From NCBI RefSeq assembly GCF_025698545.1, contig NC_068575.1, positions 54,383,980-54,447,979 of the forward strand: a stretch of 64,000 nt of DNA. The letters are read 5' to 3'. Below, in pieces: positions 12,677 to 25,822 of this stretch. Each line of letters begins with the position of its first letter. Positions within the stretch are counted from its first letter, which is position 1. This DNA is from Gossypium raimondii. Taxonomy: Eukaryota > Streptophyta > Magnoliopsida > Malvales > Malvaceae. The notes under the pieces are model-generated. The model was given only the letters and a program-made list of their open reading frames with translations, did no database searches and was not told where the DNA came from. Made by a program: the position numbers and the translations under genes.

Positions 12677-14399
12677 TCATCTCACATCTTTTCCACTTGT
12701 ATAAAAATTTTGAACCACTCTTTTTTTCTCACCAGAGGATGCACTCACCATTGGGTCATCATTAATTTGGCTATTTTCACTAGAGACCTCTTTTCTCTCA
12801 GCCGTTTTTGAATTTTGTGTCTTACTTCCCATAACCTCCTTACAAAACTTCATCATCTTGATTTGATCATTGTGAATATCTTTCAGATTCAAATGGGTGA
12901 AAATGTACTTCTTCCCATGAAAAATAAATAAATATCGATTTAATTTACCATGATGAATAACATCACGATCGTACTGCCATGGTCTACCAAGTAACAAGTG
13001 GGCAGCATGCATGGGAACCACATCACACCAAACATCATCAATGTAAGTCCCAAGTTTAAAAGTGATCAAGCATTATTTTATCACACGGACCTCTGAACCT
13101 TCGTTAAGCCATTGAAGATGGTATGGTGTAAGGTGTTTGCTACATGGCAAAGTAAGAGAATCCACAAAGTAGTTGCTCATAGCATTATCACAACTTCTAC
13201 TATCAATGATAAATGAGCAAAGTTTACCTTTAATTAAACACCTCAAATGGAATATATTACTCATTTGAAGATCATGATCATCCCTCAATTAGATGTTGAG
13301 GGTATGCCTCACAACTAGACAAGGAGGATGAGTTAATGGTTCCACCAACTCTTTTTCACCATAAAACTTACCTCCATCATCGACATCATCAATTAATTTG
13401 GGTATATCTGGGTCTATTTTATCGGAATCAGAGGTATAATCACCATATTATTTGATCAACAAAAGTCTCATGTTGACACAATTACGACTATAGTGCCCAC
13501 ACCCTTTTGCACTTAAAATATTTAATTTCACGAGCTCTTTGTTGTTTTGGTGAAGAAGTAGTAGAAGTGGGCTGCTTAGAAGATGAAGAAGAAGGTTTTG
13601 TAGGAACCCCACTTTTCTACTCAAAAGGTTTAGTCTCATCCTATTTTGGCGACAACTTAGTAGTAGCATAAGGAGGTTTTAAATTCTTCAAAGTAGAATA
13701 GAACTCGTACCTCAATAATATTGTGAAGCACTAAATGGACGAGATTGACGTTGTTGAAACTACCGTTCAATCTCAATTGCCTTGCGTACAATGTCCTCAA
13801 CATCAATGTAAGTTTAAATATCAAGAACATTGGCTATCGAAATGTTCAAACCATCTACAAACTGCACCATTATAGTCTCTTCATCTTCTCGAACATTTGC
13901 TCTATGCATAAGCATCTCCATCTCCTTAAAGTACTCATCAACAGATCGATTACCTTGAACAATGCGTTGAAGTCTCCATTTAATATCTCTATAATAATGA
14001 GGTGGGATAAAACGCTTTCGTATGATTTGTGTCAACTCATCCCATATTTCAATTACCCTTTTAAATTTTATTTAACGATCAATTCCAAGTTGAATCCACC
14101 AACTAAATTTGAAAATCCAAGGGTCACAAATGAGACTTTTTCCTCTTCTTGACATTTATAATAACGAAACAAAAGTTTAAATTTTGATTCCTACTCACAA
14201 TATGCTTCGAGTTCGTACTTACCTCGGAATGGTGGAAAATTGAACTTTGGTTTAGCAAAAAAATGTTGCCTACGGTCATTATTAACCAAAGTCTTATCAT
14301 TTGCACGAGAGACAAGTCGAGCATTATTTGCACGAAGACGAGGTTGATCAATCTTATCTCCCCAATAACGATTTTGACGTAATTTTTGTACTTAGACAT
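12677..14399 (-). pseudogene. Ty3/gypsy gag-protease remnant
   Basis: Read on the minus strand from about 14400 down. A gag core lies at 13814-14035 (RNRSVDEYF-like context, EYFKEMEMLMHRANV), then a CCHC zinc knuckle near 13450-13510 (GCGHYSRNC, its first Cys displaced by a one-base shift). Next come the aspartic protease start at 13073-13288, where the catalytic Asp-Ser-Gly reads Asp-Ser-Arg (IIDSRSCDNAMS), and the protease end (HLLLGRPWQYDRDV) at 12677-13069. The pieces are in different frames with stops between them. No reverse transcriptase follows. Family knowledge places it in Ty3/gypsy; the clade is not certain. Confidence 0.75.
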
Positions 14400-14620
14400 T
14401 CCAAATGTTTTTTTATCGTGTCTAGAATAGTGTCACATTGCTGATCTTGAGCATTACGAACCTCTTGATCCCTTCTCAACTTCTCAATCATAATATTGTA
14501 AATCATTAGGAAAGCCTGAAAAGAACACAACACTCAATAAAAGAAAAATTAAGCAAACCTCACTATTATGCACTCAAAAATAAAAATCAAATTCTCAATG
14601 ACGTAAGAATTAACTTTGTG

Positions 14621-16766
14621 TGTAACATCCCATTTTCAGTGAAATCGAAACAGTGGTTTCGGGACCACAAATCCGAAGTCAGACAAAATATTATTATTTT
14701 TATTATTTTATGGTCTACAATATGGTAGAAATATCGTATAAAAATTTCGTTTAGAACTTTTGCCGTTTACATGTCTAATTTGATAAAAAAGACTAAATTG
14801 CATAAAGTGCAAAAGTTGATTTCTTATAGCTAAAGGGATTAACTAGCTATAGAATTTTAAATTTGAGGTCCTTATATGGTAATTAATCATTAAGGTTGAT
14901 TAATGGTTAAGAATGAATAGTCATCATAGGAAATTGAATAAATTGTTAAGGGTAATTTTGAAAATTAGCAATTAAATTTATAATAAAATTAATAAAATAA
15001 ACTAATATCATCTATTATCATCATCATCCACCAAACATTAAAAAAGAAAAGAAACCTAACCCTGGAAGCTTGAATTTGGACAACCTTATTTTGGTCAATT
15101 AGGTATGAATCTTTGTCTCGTTTTTGATAATTTCTATGTTTTTGAGATCGTAGTAGCTTAATCTAGCTAACTCGGGGATTAATTTGCAAAATCGTTAAAG
15201 TATTAGGGTTTTTCCATTAATGAGTATGCTTGAATTTTTAAGTTTTATGATAGAAAATGAAAGGTTGTTGTTAGATAAACAACTTTTGTAAAGAGAATTT
15301 TGATGAAATTATCAATTAAGGGTTAAATTGAAAAAGATGGTAAATTCATGGCTAAATTGTGAAATTGTGAGTTATGTGGGTTGCTATTAATATGTGTAAA
15401 AGTTGACTAGGCTTGAGTAAGGATTAAATTGCATGAAAGTCATTTTCCGAGCCTAGGGACTAATTGAAATGAATTAAAAGTATAGAGGAAAAATAGTAAT
15501 TTTGCCAAAATTCTATGTTGGATTAAATTGAATGAGAATTATATTGAAATAAGTTAAATTCATTTGTATAGATCCTATAAAACCTCGTACAGAGCTAGAT
15601 CGAGGCAAAGAGAAAATATTTGAATAGTCGCCTTCATATCTACGTAAACTTTTCGAGGTAAGTTCGTGTAATTAAATTGTACATTTATATGTTTTAAATT
15701 GAATTATTTGTTTGTGAATTGTATAATTGCCATGTATAAATATCGATCGCATATCTGACAATTACTGAGACCTGTTTGAACATTAGAAATTCGTAGGATA
15801 CAAATGACATGTCATTAGGGTTATCGATTTGGTTGGGGTCTTGCATGTGTTGCGGACACACTACAACTCGTATGAGCTTCTCGATATTCAACTCGCTTGA
15901 GATTTCTGTTATACAGCTCGCATGAGCTTTCTGTTATACAGCTCGCATGAGCTTCTCGATATTTAGCTCGCATGAGCTTCCCATTATTCAACTCAGAGGA
16001 GCTTCTTGTTTACAGCTCGTATAAGCATACATTAATATGAATTGACATATTACCACTCAGTACACCTCGTGTGTACTACCCCTGTATCCAACAATATTAT
16101 AAATGGTTCAACGGGCACAATTCTGTTACAATATTATATGATTTCGATATGAACTATTATTGGTATTTATATGAAAAACATGAAATGTGATTATTTGATG
16201 AATTCAACCATGTGTGCTGGATCTTATATGTGATTTTAATGGCTAATATGTTGGTGATCATGTGCTTAGACTTTTGGCCAAATTGGTTGTGATATGTTAT
16301 GTTTACTTACCTATTGTATGAATATATGGTAAGTTAAATTCTGTGTTATACAAACTTACTAAGTTTAAATGCTTACTCTGTGTTATTTTTCTATGTTTTA
16401 TAGTAATTCGGAAGCGTGTACGGGTTGGAAGCTGGTCGGAGTTATTTCATACTATCCATTAGTCGTTTTGGTACTTTCAGTAAATTAATCTCGGGTATAA
16501 TGGCATGTATAGGTTATTTTGGCCAAATGTTGGCATATAGATGTTTTGTTGAGACTAGCCATTTGAATGGCTTGTGTTTGGTATATTTTGATGTGTATAT
16601 AAATGGCCTTATCATATTTATTATGTGTTTGATATGGTAGAATGAAAGAAAGTAAAATGTGGTTTGAATATGCATACATGAATTTGGTCATTTAGGTAAA
16701 TTGAGATACTTGTTGACATGCCTTTAAATTGTCAATTGAAGTGCCTAAGGACATATTGGTTGTATG
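14621..16766 (+). mobile_element. LTR of a Ty3/gypsy element, 3' end interrupted
   Basis: Starts TGTAACATCCCATTTTCAGT, a cotton-style LTR start, and runs about 2.1 kb without coding potential. It carries a tandem array at 15875-16030. The expected TGTTACA end is not reached: at 16767 a second LTR begins, so this one appears cut by that insertion. The 14400-14620 stretch before it looks like the 5' leader of the reverse-strand gag fragment, so the LTR may itself be inserted there. Confidence 0.6.
15875..16030. repeat. Degenerate ~25-bp tandem repeat inside LTR
   Basis: Five to six units centred on CAGCTCGCATGAGCTT separated by short AT-rich linkers (CTGTTATA, CTCGATATT). Each unit contains an imperfect palindrome, AGCTCGCATGAGCT. 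It lies in the middle of the 14621-16766 LTR. Confidence 0.8.
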
Positions 16767-19330
16767 TGTAACACCCTCTAACCCCAAACCGTCGCTAGAA
16801 CAGGGTTACGAGGCATTAAATGACATATCAAACAATTTACAAATAATTATATCAATTTTACTAATTGACTTCATTCATTTTTTTTATAAAAATTTCGGCA
16901 GCATTTCTGCTTATTTTTACATACAACCCCCTGCAAAATTTCAAACATAACCAACCCAATTCCAGTATTTCAACCAAGGCATTTATATACTTAAATCTTA
17001 CTTGACATATTGACATAACAACTTATTTAATAAAAATCCTATTATCATTTCTAATTAACACATGAAACTAATCAAGTCATTTCAGTTTGATACCAATGCC
17101 ATAAAGGACTTCTACCAATTTGCTAATATAATCATCAAAATACATAATATCTTACTTTACAACAAAACTATATAACATACCAAAATAACTATTATAATTC
17201 TTATGTACATGCCACTTTCTCTTAAAGGAAGAAAACATCACCAAAATCTTTATGTCGGAGTCGGGATTGTCCGGATCTTTGAACGAGACTCTAATCCCTT
17301 TTAACTCAAGCATGGAAACAACCCTACGCTGAGTATTGTATACTCAGTGGTATTACCATAATTCAAATTATAATAACAACAAAGAATTATAATTACCAAG
17401 CATGTAACTATCCGATTTCTTAAATATCAATTAATTTATAAACTTTCATTAACTAACAATAACAATACAATTTTTAGCTATTCTTCAATTTCAATCCAAT
17501 ATCACATGTAATAATTTCAATCACTACATAAACATTAAATTCATGCCTTTCATTTTCAATCTCAAATTTCAATCCACAATTTTAAATTTTCTTATTTCAA
17601 TTATTCACCCTATTAACAATCTAGACTTTGACGGATACACGGATTCCAACTCAAACACACCAATACGGCACATTGTGCCTAAAACGGTACATAGTACCTG
17701 ATCAGTATACGACACATAAGTGCCTAAAACGACACACGAGGTGCCTGATACGACACATAAAGTTCCTGAGATACGACACATAAAGTGCCTGATCGGCAAA
17801 GCCGATAAATCCCATACTCTTCTAAATCCTATGGCATGCCAATTATATCTGACTCAGCCCAACTAGTTAATAGGGTATATAAATTTCACAATCTAATTTT
17901 CACTTTTATTTCAAAAAATTCATTTTCAATATCAATTATACTTTTTCCATTCACTAATTAAACAGAGTTCAATACCAACACATACTTTTCTCATTCAATT
18001 TGATTTTTTTTTTCCAAATTTTATTCAATAAAGTCACTTACCTTATCATATGCTTACCATACACATAATTTAAATTTAACATCAAATAATAAATAATTTG
18101 AATTATAGTAATACAAACCCGAATTTTGCTCGATTATTCCTCAATAACCTTCTCCCTTCCTTTGTGTGCCGATGCCTCGAGTTCCTTGTTAGCTACAAAA
18201 ATAATAATAATTTACAAAATCAATTACAACATTAATTTATAATAATAATAAAATTTCTATCTAATTTATACTTTAATTCCAATTTAATCCTAGCTAAATT
18301 TATTTACTTTTCTAATTTAATTCACACTCTATTTCTATTCAAATTTCTTCTAAACTCAAATTTAACTACCAAATTTTCAGCATATTTCATTAATTTCTAA
18401 TTTTCCTCAATTTAATCCCTACAAACATAAAACTTATAGCTTACTTCACAATTTAATCCTTTTATCAACTCTAACTAGAAATTCTATCAAATAAAACCTC
18501 AATTCCATCATTTATTCAACATAAACCCTACTCAAAAATCTATTAACTTTCAAATTTTCAACTTAAATTCAAGAGTATTTCACTCTAGGGTTCCAAAAAT
18601 ATCAAATTTATGAGAAAAGGACTTGATTTAGCTTACCTATTAAACTTCAAGCTTCAAAATCTCAATTTTCCCTCTTTCTTTTCTTTCCTTTTTCTTCCCT
18701 ATTTTCGTCTCTTTCTTTGTTTCTTTTCTGTTCTTCTTTTGTTTCTTTTTCTTTTGTTTTACTTACTTACTTTATTTCTTTTATGCATTAGTTAATAATA
18801 ATAATAATAATATATTATAATAATCATATAATAATATTTTATTCACAAATATCTTTTACTTAAATTATAAGAAAATATTTTATTTTATTACAAGTGTGTT
18901 TTTATATATTTTACACATGTATTATTTATCATCACACAATTGTCTTTATCTTATTTGTTTCCTATAATATATTATTTTAATTTTAATTAATATAATTTAT
19001 AATATTTTAATTTAATAATATTTTTATAATATAAATCAAGAAAAATCTAAGATTTTTCCATGTATTGCCGCCTAATCTTAAGCCATTGGCTTATTTACCT
19101 ATTTAGTCCCTCTTATTTTATTTTAATCTATAATTAAACTTTCACTTCTATTGTAATTTAATCCTTTTTACTAATTACTCTTAATTAAGCTAAATTCACC
19201 TATCTAAAACCTAATTAAGCACACAACTAGTTTAATAAATATTTCTAATAATTATTTTCAAACTCAATTTACTAAGACGGATGCCCGATATTATACTTTT
19301 CCGATGCCCTTGAATTTTTGGGTCATTACA
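16767..19330 (-). mobile_element. 3' LTR of reverse-oriented chromovirus (Tekay/Del-like)
   Basis: Bounded by TGTAACACCCTCTAACCCC on the left and TCATTACA on the right, about 2.56 kb. On the minus strand it reads TGTAATGACC ... GGGTGTTACA, a proper TG...CA LTR. Immediately to its right, on the minus strand, is a purine tract (AAGGGGGGAAGAA), the expected polypurine primer upstream of a 3' LTR, followed by the end of the pol frame. Orientation is therefore well supported. The partner 5' LTR is not in register nearby. Confidence 0.8.
17660..17800. repeat. Tandem ~21-bp repeat inside LTR
   Basis: About six units of the ACGACACATAAAGTGCCTGA type, with drift among units. A reverse-strand frame of 64 codons across the array is a by-product of the repeat. 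The position within the LTR resembles that of the array in the neighbouring LTR, although the repeat sequences differ. Confidence 0.8.
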
Positions 19331-20560
19331 TTTCTTCCCCCCTTAATAAATTTCGTCCTCGAAATTTACTTGAGAAGAGATGAGGATATTGTGCTCTCAT
19401 CGTCTCTTCTGGTTCCCAAGTCGCTTCTTCCACACTATGACTTCTCCATAAAACTTTGACTAAAGGAACTCGTTTATTTCTTAATTCTTTCACTTCTTGA
19501 GCTAGTATTTGAACCGGCTCTTCTTCATAAGTTAAATCAGATCGAATTTCAATGTCTTTAGTGGGAATGATATGAGAAGGATCCGATCTATATCTCCGAA
19601 GCATCGAGACATGGAAAACATCATGAATTTTCTGTGATTCTGGAGGTAAGGCTAATCGATACGCAACCGGTCCGATTCTTTCAACTATTTCATACGGCCC
19701 AATAAAACGTGGACTCAACTTTCCCTTCCGACCAAATCTCAAAATTTTCTTCCACGGCGATACTTTGAGGAATACTTTACCACCAACGGAATATTCAATA
19801 TCTCGTCGTTTCAAATCTGCGTAAGATTTCTGTCTGTCGAATGCGGCTTTCAGTCTATCTCTAATATTTTTAACTGTTTCCTCTGTCTCTTGAATCAATT
19901 CTGGCCCAATCACTTTTCTTTCTTTTAATTCTGTCTAACATACTGGTGATCGACACCTTCGACCGTATAGTGCTTCATACGGAGCCATCTGAATACTAGA
20001 TTGGAAACTATTATTATAAACAAATTCTGCTAATGGCAAATATCGTTCCCAACCTTACGCATAGTCGATGATACAAGCTCTCAACATATCTTCCAATATC
20101 TGAATTACTCGCTCGGAATGTCCGTCAGTTTGCGGATGAAATGCAGTGCTAAAATTAAGCCGTGTACCCAACGACTCATGTAACTGCTTCCAAAATCTTG
20201 ATGTAAACCGAGGATCTCGATCTGAAATGATTAATACAGGAATACCATGTAATCTAACAATCTCTCGAATATAAACCACGGCAAGCTTCTATAGTAACTA
20301 GTCTGTTCTAACTGCTATAAAATGAGCTAACTTTGTGAGTCGATCGACAATTACCCATATGACTTTCTTTTTACTTAACGATAATGGCAATCCCATAACA
20401 AAATCCATGGTAATGCAATCCCATTTCCACTCAGGAATAGTAATGGGCTGTAACAAACCTGTCGATACCTGATGTTCTGCTTTTACCCGCTGACAAGTCA
20501 GGCATTTACCAACATACTCGACTATATCTTTCTTCATCCCTGGCCACCAATACAGTGATG
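19331..20560 (-). pseudogene. Chromovirus pol 3' end: integrase and chromodomain
   Basis: Minus-strand frames give, in order, the integrase zinc-finger end (YVGKCLTCQRVKAEHQ), the integrase core (WVIVDRLTKLAHF; then IISDRDPRFTSRFWKQLHE and FHPQTDGHSERVIQILEDML with the catalytic Asp and Glu positions present), the C-terminal integrase region (FHVSMLRRYRSDPSHI), and a chromodomain-like tail (VKVLWRSHSVEEATWEPEE). At least two in-frame stops break the core (near 20055 and 19935, one at the position of the usual CWTEL Trp), plus a break near 20290. The chromodomain marks it as a chromovirus, probably Tekay/Del. The frame is cut near 20560 where LTR-like DNA starts, so reverse transcriptase and RNase H are missing. 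Confidence 0.88.
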
Positions 20561-22892
20561 ACTCAATGATGGAATTTTAAAGATTATAAAGGGCAAAATG
20601 ATCAATTAGAAGAGAGAGAAATCTAGAAGATAATGATGATGTTGGAGATATTTTATATTAATTAATTACATAAATATTAGTTTATTAATATTTTAATTTG
20701 ATTTTTAAATGATATTTTATTATTTTATTAGTATTTTATTTAGTATATATAAGAAAAGCAAGATGAAGAATCATCCATTCCACCATTTTTCCATGCATTT
20801 CACGTTAGAAGAGAAAAGAAGTAAGAAAGTTTTGCTTTCTTTACAATTTGGTCCTCCCACCCAAAATTCACCATTTTTACTTAGAAATCAAAGAAATTTC
20901 CATATCCACCAAGAGAGAAAATTGATAAGGAGACTATAGGGAGCTAGACTATCAAGTTAGATTCAAGAAGTAGAAGCTGGAGGAGAGAGAAAATCAAGTT
21001 AAAGATTGAAATCAATAGCACAAGGTAAGAATATCAATATTTCAATATATTTTAAAGTTTTATATTATTGAAAAAGGATGGAAATGATGTTATAGTAGAG
21101 TTTTCTTAAATAAAGTCTAATGTTCTTGATATATTAGTGAAGGAAAATAAGAGAAAGTGATGGGAAATATTATAGAGAAAGGAAATAAAGGTGTTATAAA
21201 TTTAGTAATCAACATTTTACACTAAAACAGTTTTAGACAAGCAGATAGGTTAACTTTGAAAAATCACCATAAATTGTGGAAATCGAATTAGATTATGAAT
21301 AAAATATTGAATTAAATATTATTGAGTCTAGTTTCTCATAGAATAAATGCTGTAAGCAATGGAATTGTAAATCATGAGATATCATAAATTTTGTGAGACA
21401 AGGTCAGAATGAATTCGGGTTCCCCTGTTCTGACTTGGAAAAATCATTAAAAATTGTAAAAAAATAATTATGAGTTATAATTTATATTTTTAAAATCCTT
21501 AATGAGTCTATTTTCAAGAGAAACCAACAGGGACATCATACGAATTCTGTACAAAGATATAATTAATTTTTAGTGAAGAGGGGTCGGAAGTGAAATAGGG
21601 AAAACTTTAAAGAATAAACTGTACTTATTGGCTAAGCCAAACATTCTGAAAATTTTATAGTAAGAAGATATGTGAGTCTAGTTTCAGATAAAATTAACGA
21701 ATCTCAATTCAGAGTTACTTAGCTCAAGATATGAATAATTTTGTGACTATGACTCAAGTGGACAGCATGTTATATACATTAAGGATGTGGAATGGAGAGG
21801 AGGAGGAGGAAAATATATGATTATTCAACTAGCATGAATTTTCATTAAAAATGGCTAATTTGCATGGTTTAGGTTCAGGGACTAAATTGAATAAAAGTAA
21901 TATTTTAAGGGTAAATTTGTAAAAATGTCAAAAAGTGACCAAATTGCATGAAATGAATTGTTTTATTATTTAAATTAATAAATTGAATGAAATATTAATT
22001 TAGATCAAGATTGGGTGGAAATTCGAGGAAAATAGAAAATTACCAAAATGTCCCTGAATTTTGATATTTCTGCAATTTAGCCTGGTAAGTTTGTGTAACT
22101 TAAATTATATTCTTAAATGCTTGAAATGTTTGTTATTGATGTGAATATGATTTGAATGTTAATTGTATGAAAATTGATGAAACATTGATATATTTGATAA
22201 AAATGGGAAGAAATCTCAGTTGAATGGAAGGAAAATTCGATGGATCTTGAAAAGGAATTGAAAGTAAAAAGGATCTAGCCCGGATGGGTGATCCTATCCT
22301 GATATAGCCCTCCCAAAGAATATGTGGAAAATGGATTTAGCTTGGACAGAAATCCAATTAGGGTTCAATTTAGCTTGGTAGTAATTGGATCCAAGCTCAT
22401 TAGAGTAATTGCCGTTGCAGGGGATTTAGCCTGGACTGGTAATCCCGCTGTAAAGATGAGGTTCGCGGGAGTTTGCTCTCTGAAATGAAAATGTGCGCAC
22501 ATGAATATGAATTGACGGACCCGGATTTGTACACTAAAGTGTACCCCTGAAAATCCATCGAAATTCCGAAAAATTCAACGGGATAAATATGGGAAAAAAA
22601 CAAGGGAATGGAAATCAAGGTATTGATGAGCTCATCAATCATGGTATATATATTATTGATACATGGAAATTATTGAAATAACTTGAATGTTGAGTTTGTG
22701 CATGTTAGGGGAATAATGCATTGAATGGCATGTATAAGTTAAATTGGCCATCGTTAGCTCATTAATGTTTTAATTTTGATTGGTTTCAAATATGAATGCT
22801 ACATAAAATGAAATGTCTGATAATTAACTTGTGAACTCTAGTAATGCTCCGTAACCCTGTTCCGGCGACGAATTCAGGTTAGGGGTGTTACA
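20561..22892 (+). mobile_element. Ty3/gypsy LTR, plus orientation
   Basis: About 2.3 kb ending CGACGAATTCAGGTTAGG then GGTGTTACA, a standard 3' terminus of this LTR family. A TATATAAG-like box near 20740 suits an LTR promoter. A tandem cluster of GGATTTAGCCTGGAC-type units lies at 22240-22450. The left boundary is where the integrase reading stops; no TGTAACA start or target duplication was seen there, so the LTR may be 5'-truncated. Confidence 0.65.
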
Positions 22893-23269
22893 TGTGTCCC
22901 CTACATCTTTTTAATTGCGCAAGTTAGTATGCTCACACGGCCAAGCCACACACCCATGTGGCTTGGCTGTGTGACCCAAGTCAGAGAGTTACACGGGAAT
23001 GGACACGGCCGTGTGACCCTTGCAGCTTTAAAAATTTTTAATGTTTTTCAAAAAATTCTTTGAGTATCCGATTTAGTCCCGACTTGTTTCTAATGCATAT
23101 TTTGGGCCATGAGGGCTCATATAAGGGGTAATATCTTTGATTTCGTTCAGTTTACGACATGAATATTATATGATGTGAAATGTTTGAAATTTTTATCTAT
23201 TTGTTCTGTAAACTCCGGTAATGCTCTGTAACCCTGTTTTGGCGATGGATACGAGTTAAGAGTGTTACA
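22893..23269 (+). mobile_element. 3' part of a second LTR with CACACGGCCGTG modules
   Basis: About 380 bases ending AGTTAAGAGTGTTACA. It contains several inverted modules such as ACACGGCCGTGTG and GTGGCTTGGCTGTGTGACC. The sequence is homologous, in inverted orientation, to the first part of the LTR starting at 23351, leaving an 81-base spacer between the two TGTTACA/TGTAACA ends. Confidence 0.65.
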
Positions 23270-23350
23270 TTGTGAGTATTTTAAAAAGTGTCTATATCAA
23301 TCAATCAGAGTGTTTAAAATCAAACTAAATAAGCAAACCTAATAGCACTA

Positions 23351-25822
23351 TGTAACACCCCTAACCCATATCCGTCGCTAGATCAAGGTTATGGAGCATT
23401 ACCGTACAATTGAAACATTTAAACTTAATTTCCTTCAATATCATAAACATAATATAAACTATTCATACATAAACACACAGTCTCTATATTGAGCCCTCAA
23501 GGCCCAAGAAACATCTTAGAAACAACTTAGGACTAAATTGAAATCATTTGAAAAGTCTAGGAAAAGTTACAAAAATTTGAATACAAGGGTCACAAGGCTG
23601 AGACACATGCCCATGTCTCAGGCTAAGTAACCTTTGAACTAGGGACACACGGCCGTGTCCTAGCCCGTGTCCTCACCTGTGTAACTCTCTGAGTAGGGTC
23701 ACACAGCCATGTCACACACCCGTGTGCCAGGCCGTGTAACACTCGAAATTTCCCCACACGTCTGTGTGCTAGGCCGTGTAAGTCACTGACTTGCACCCTA
23801 AGAGCTCGTCAGATGACACACGGCCGTATGTCTCACATGGCTGAGTCACACGCCCATGTAGACCCAAAATAAACCTTAAACAACAAGTTTACCATTTCAA
23901 ACTTACTTAGACTCTATGCAATCCATTTTCCAGCCAAAAAACCTATTCAAAGTGACATTAAACAAGCCAAAAACATGTCAAATGAACATCCTAAGTGCCA
24001 AACCAATGCATCCTCATTGATACCACAAGTACATACAATTATACATCAAAATGATTCATCAATCAGAACTTATCAATTCACCAAACCTAACAATTAACCA
24101 ATGTACCAATTATAGGCATCTCAAAGACAACATTACATTAACACATATCATTCATATTTGCATTGAAAAATCTTACCTCATGCACATGTATCATAAAAGT
24201 TAGCAATTTACACACAAAATCATAATTAACATTTTACCTACCCAAAACATTAGTAATGACATACAAGCCTATTACATGTCATATAATCTGAAATGAACGT
24301 TCCAAAAATTACAGAAATTTATGGATAGTGTGACTTGAGTGCTGATTCGATCATCCAACCTTCTGAGTATCTACAAGAACAATAAATAACACAAGTAATC
24401 TCAATGAAGCTTAGTAAATTTGACGTATTAAAACGATAAATCTTACCGAAGTAAGTACAACAAATCAAATAATAATACAACCATGAATGTTCCCTGCCAT
24501 CCAGAATATCAAATGAAACACACCAAAATAGAGAGTATAACACAAGATTTCGCAACAAATGCTGAACCTCGGTTTACTCGGGATACATAAATATATCACT
24601 CCACAACCGTCTCCACTCCAATCCCTCATAACACACCATATCTCGACTATACCCTATCTCGCGTTTAATCTGATCCAAGTATAGAATTTCAACAATTTTT
24701 CCTCAAATAACTTACATCATTTAAAATCAAATATAAGTATCACATTACATGTTATCATCAAACATTCCATAAAGATGTTAAGTTATGAACTGTACGAACT
24801 TACTTGGACTGAATTGTAGTAGTTGCAGAAGTTTAAGAAATATTTTGTAATTTTTCCTTTTCCACGAGTATCAACTAGATCTTTATCTAAGATGTAAAAT
24901 TCTTCAATTATTAGCTTACATTTCATCTTCCAATTCATTTGACATTTTATACCCTTTTATTTTTAAATCTACACAATTATCCCTAACTTTTACAACTTTT
25001 TCAATTTAGTCCCTTAACCCAAAATTCATCAAATTAACCATTTTTCTCAAGTCAATATTCCAGCTGAATATACTAGGCCCTTAAATAGACCCTAATAAAC
25101 ATCAAATTCACTATCAAACCCTAAAATTTTGACATTTTCATAATTTAATCCTAAAATCAAAATCTAACAAAAATCACTTCACATAATCATCAAACAACAC
25201 AACTAAAGCTTCAAATACATGGTTATCATAAAAAAACACTCAAGATTCATTAATGGCAACTTCTAATTTTTAATAGATTCAAAAACGAATGTATGAGCTA
25301 GTTGGACCTAGTTGCAACGATCTCAAAAATATAAAAATTACAATAAACGGGCATCAAATTCACTTACATGCAATGAAAATAAGAAAATCAAAGCTCCATT
25401 CACCCTAGATATGGTTGTTCGGCATGAAAATGAAGAAATGGAGAAGAAAGTGTTTTATTTTTCACTTAATTTTCTTTTAATTTTGTAAAATTTACAAGAT
25501 TGCCATTATCATTATTTTCTTTCAATTGTTTCCTTTAAATTAAGCCCCATTACCGTCCACTATCTAAAACAAGGACTAATTTTCTTATTGGTCCTCCCAC
25601 ATTATTAATTAGGTCATTTAAATCATCCAAATGCTTTAATTACTATGTTTTGCACATTTTACAATTTAGTTCTTTTCTTTAATTAACTATTTAAACGTTA
25701 AAATTTCTTAAACCAATTTTAATACGACACTAATGACTCCATAAATAATCTAAGAGTAATAATTACGAGTCGACACGATAGAAAATTGTGATCCTGAAAC
25801 CATTAAAAATCGACTTGTTACA
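23351..25822 (-). mobile_element. LTR, minus orientation, probably solo
   Basis: Bounded by TGTAACACCCCTAACCCATA and CGACTTGTTACA, about 2.47 kb. Bases 23580-23870 are dense in CACACGGCCGTGT-like palindromic modules. Neither side shows a primer-binding site or polypurine tract, so it is likely a solo LTR left by recombination. Flanking 5-mers (CACTA and CATAA) are similar but not identical, so a target duplication is only suggested. Confidence 0.7.

Noticed and set aside
15875..17800. CRISPR-like regularly spaced repeats
   Set aside because: The units drift in sequence and length, lie inside LTRs of a plant genome, and there are no cas genes.
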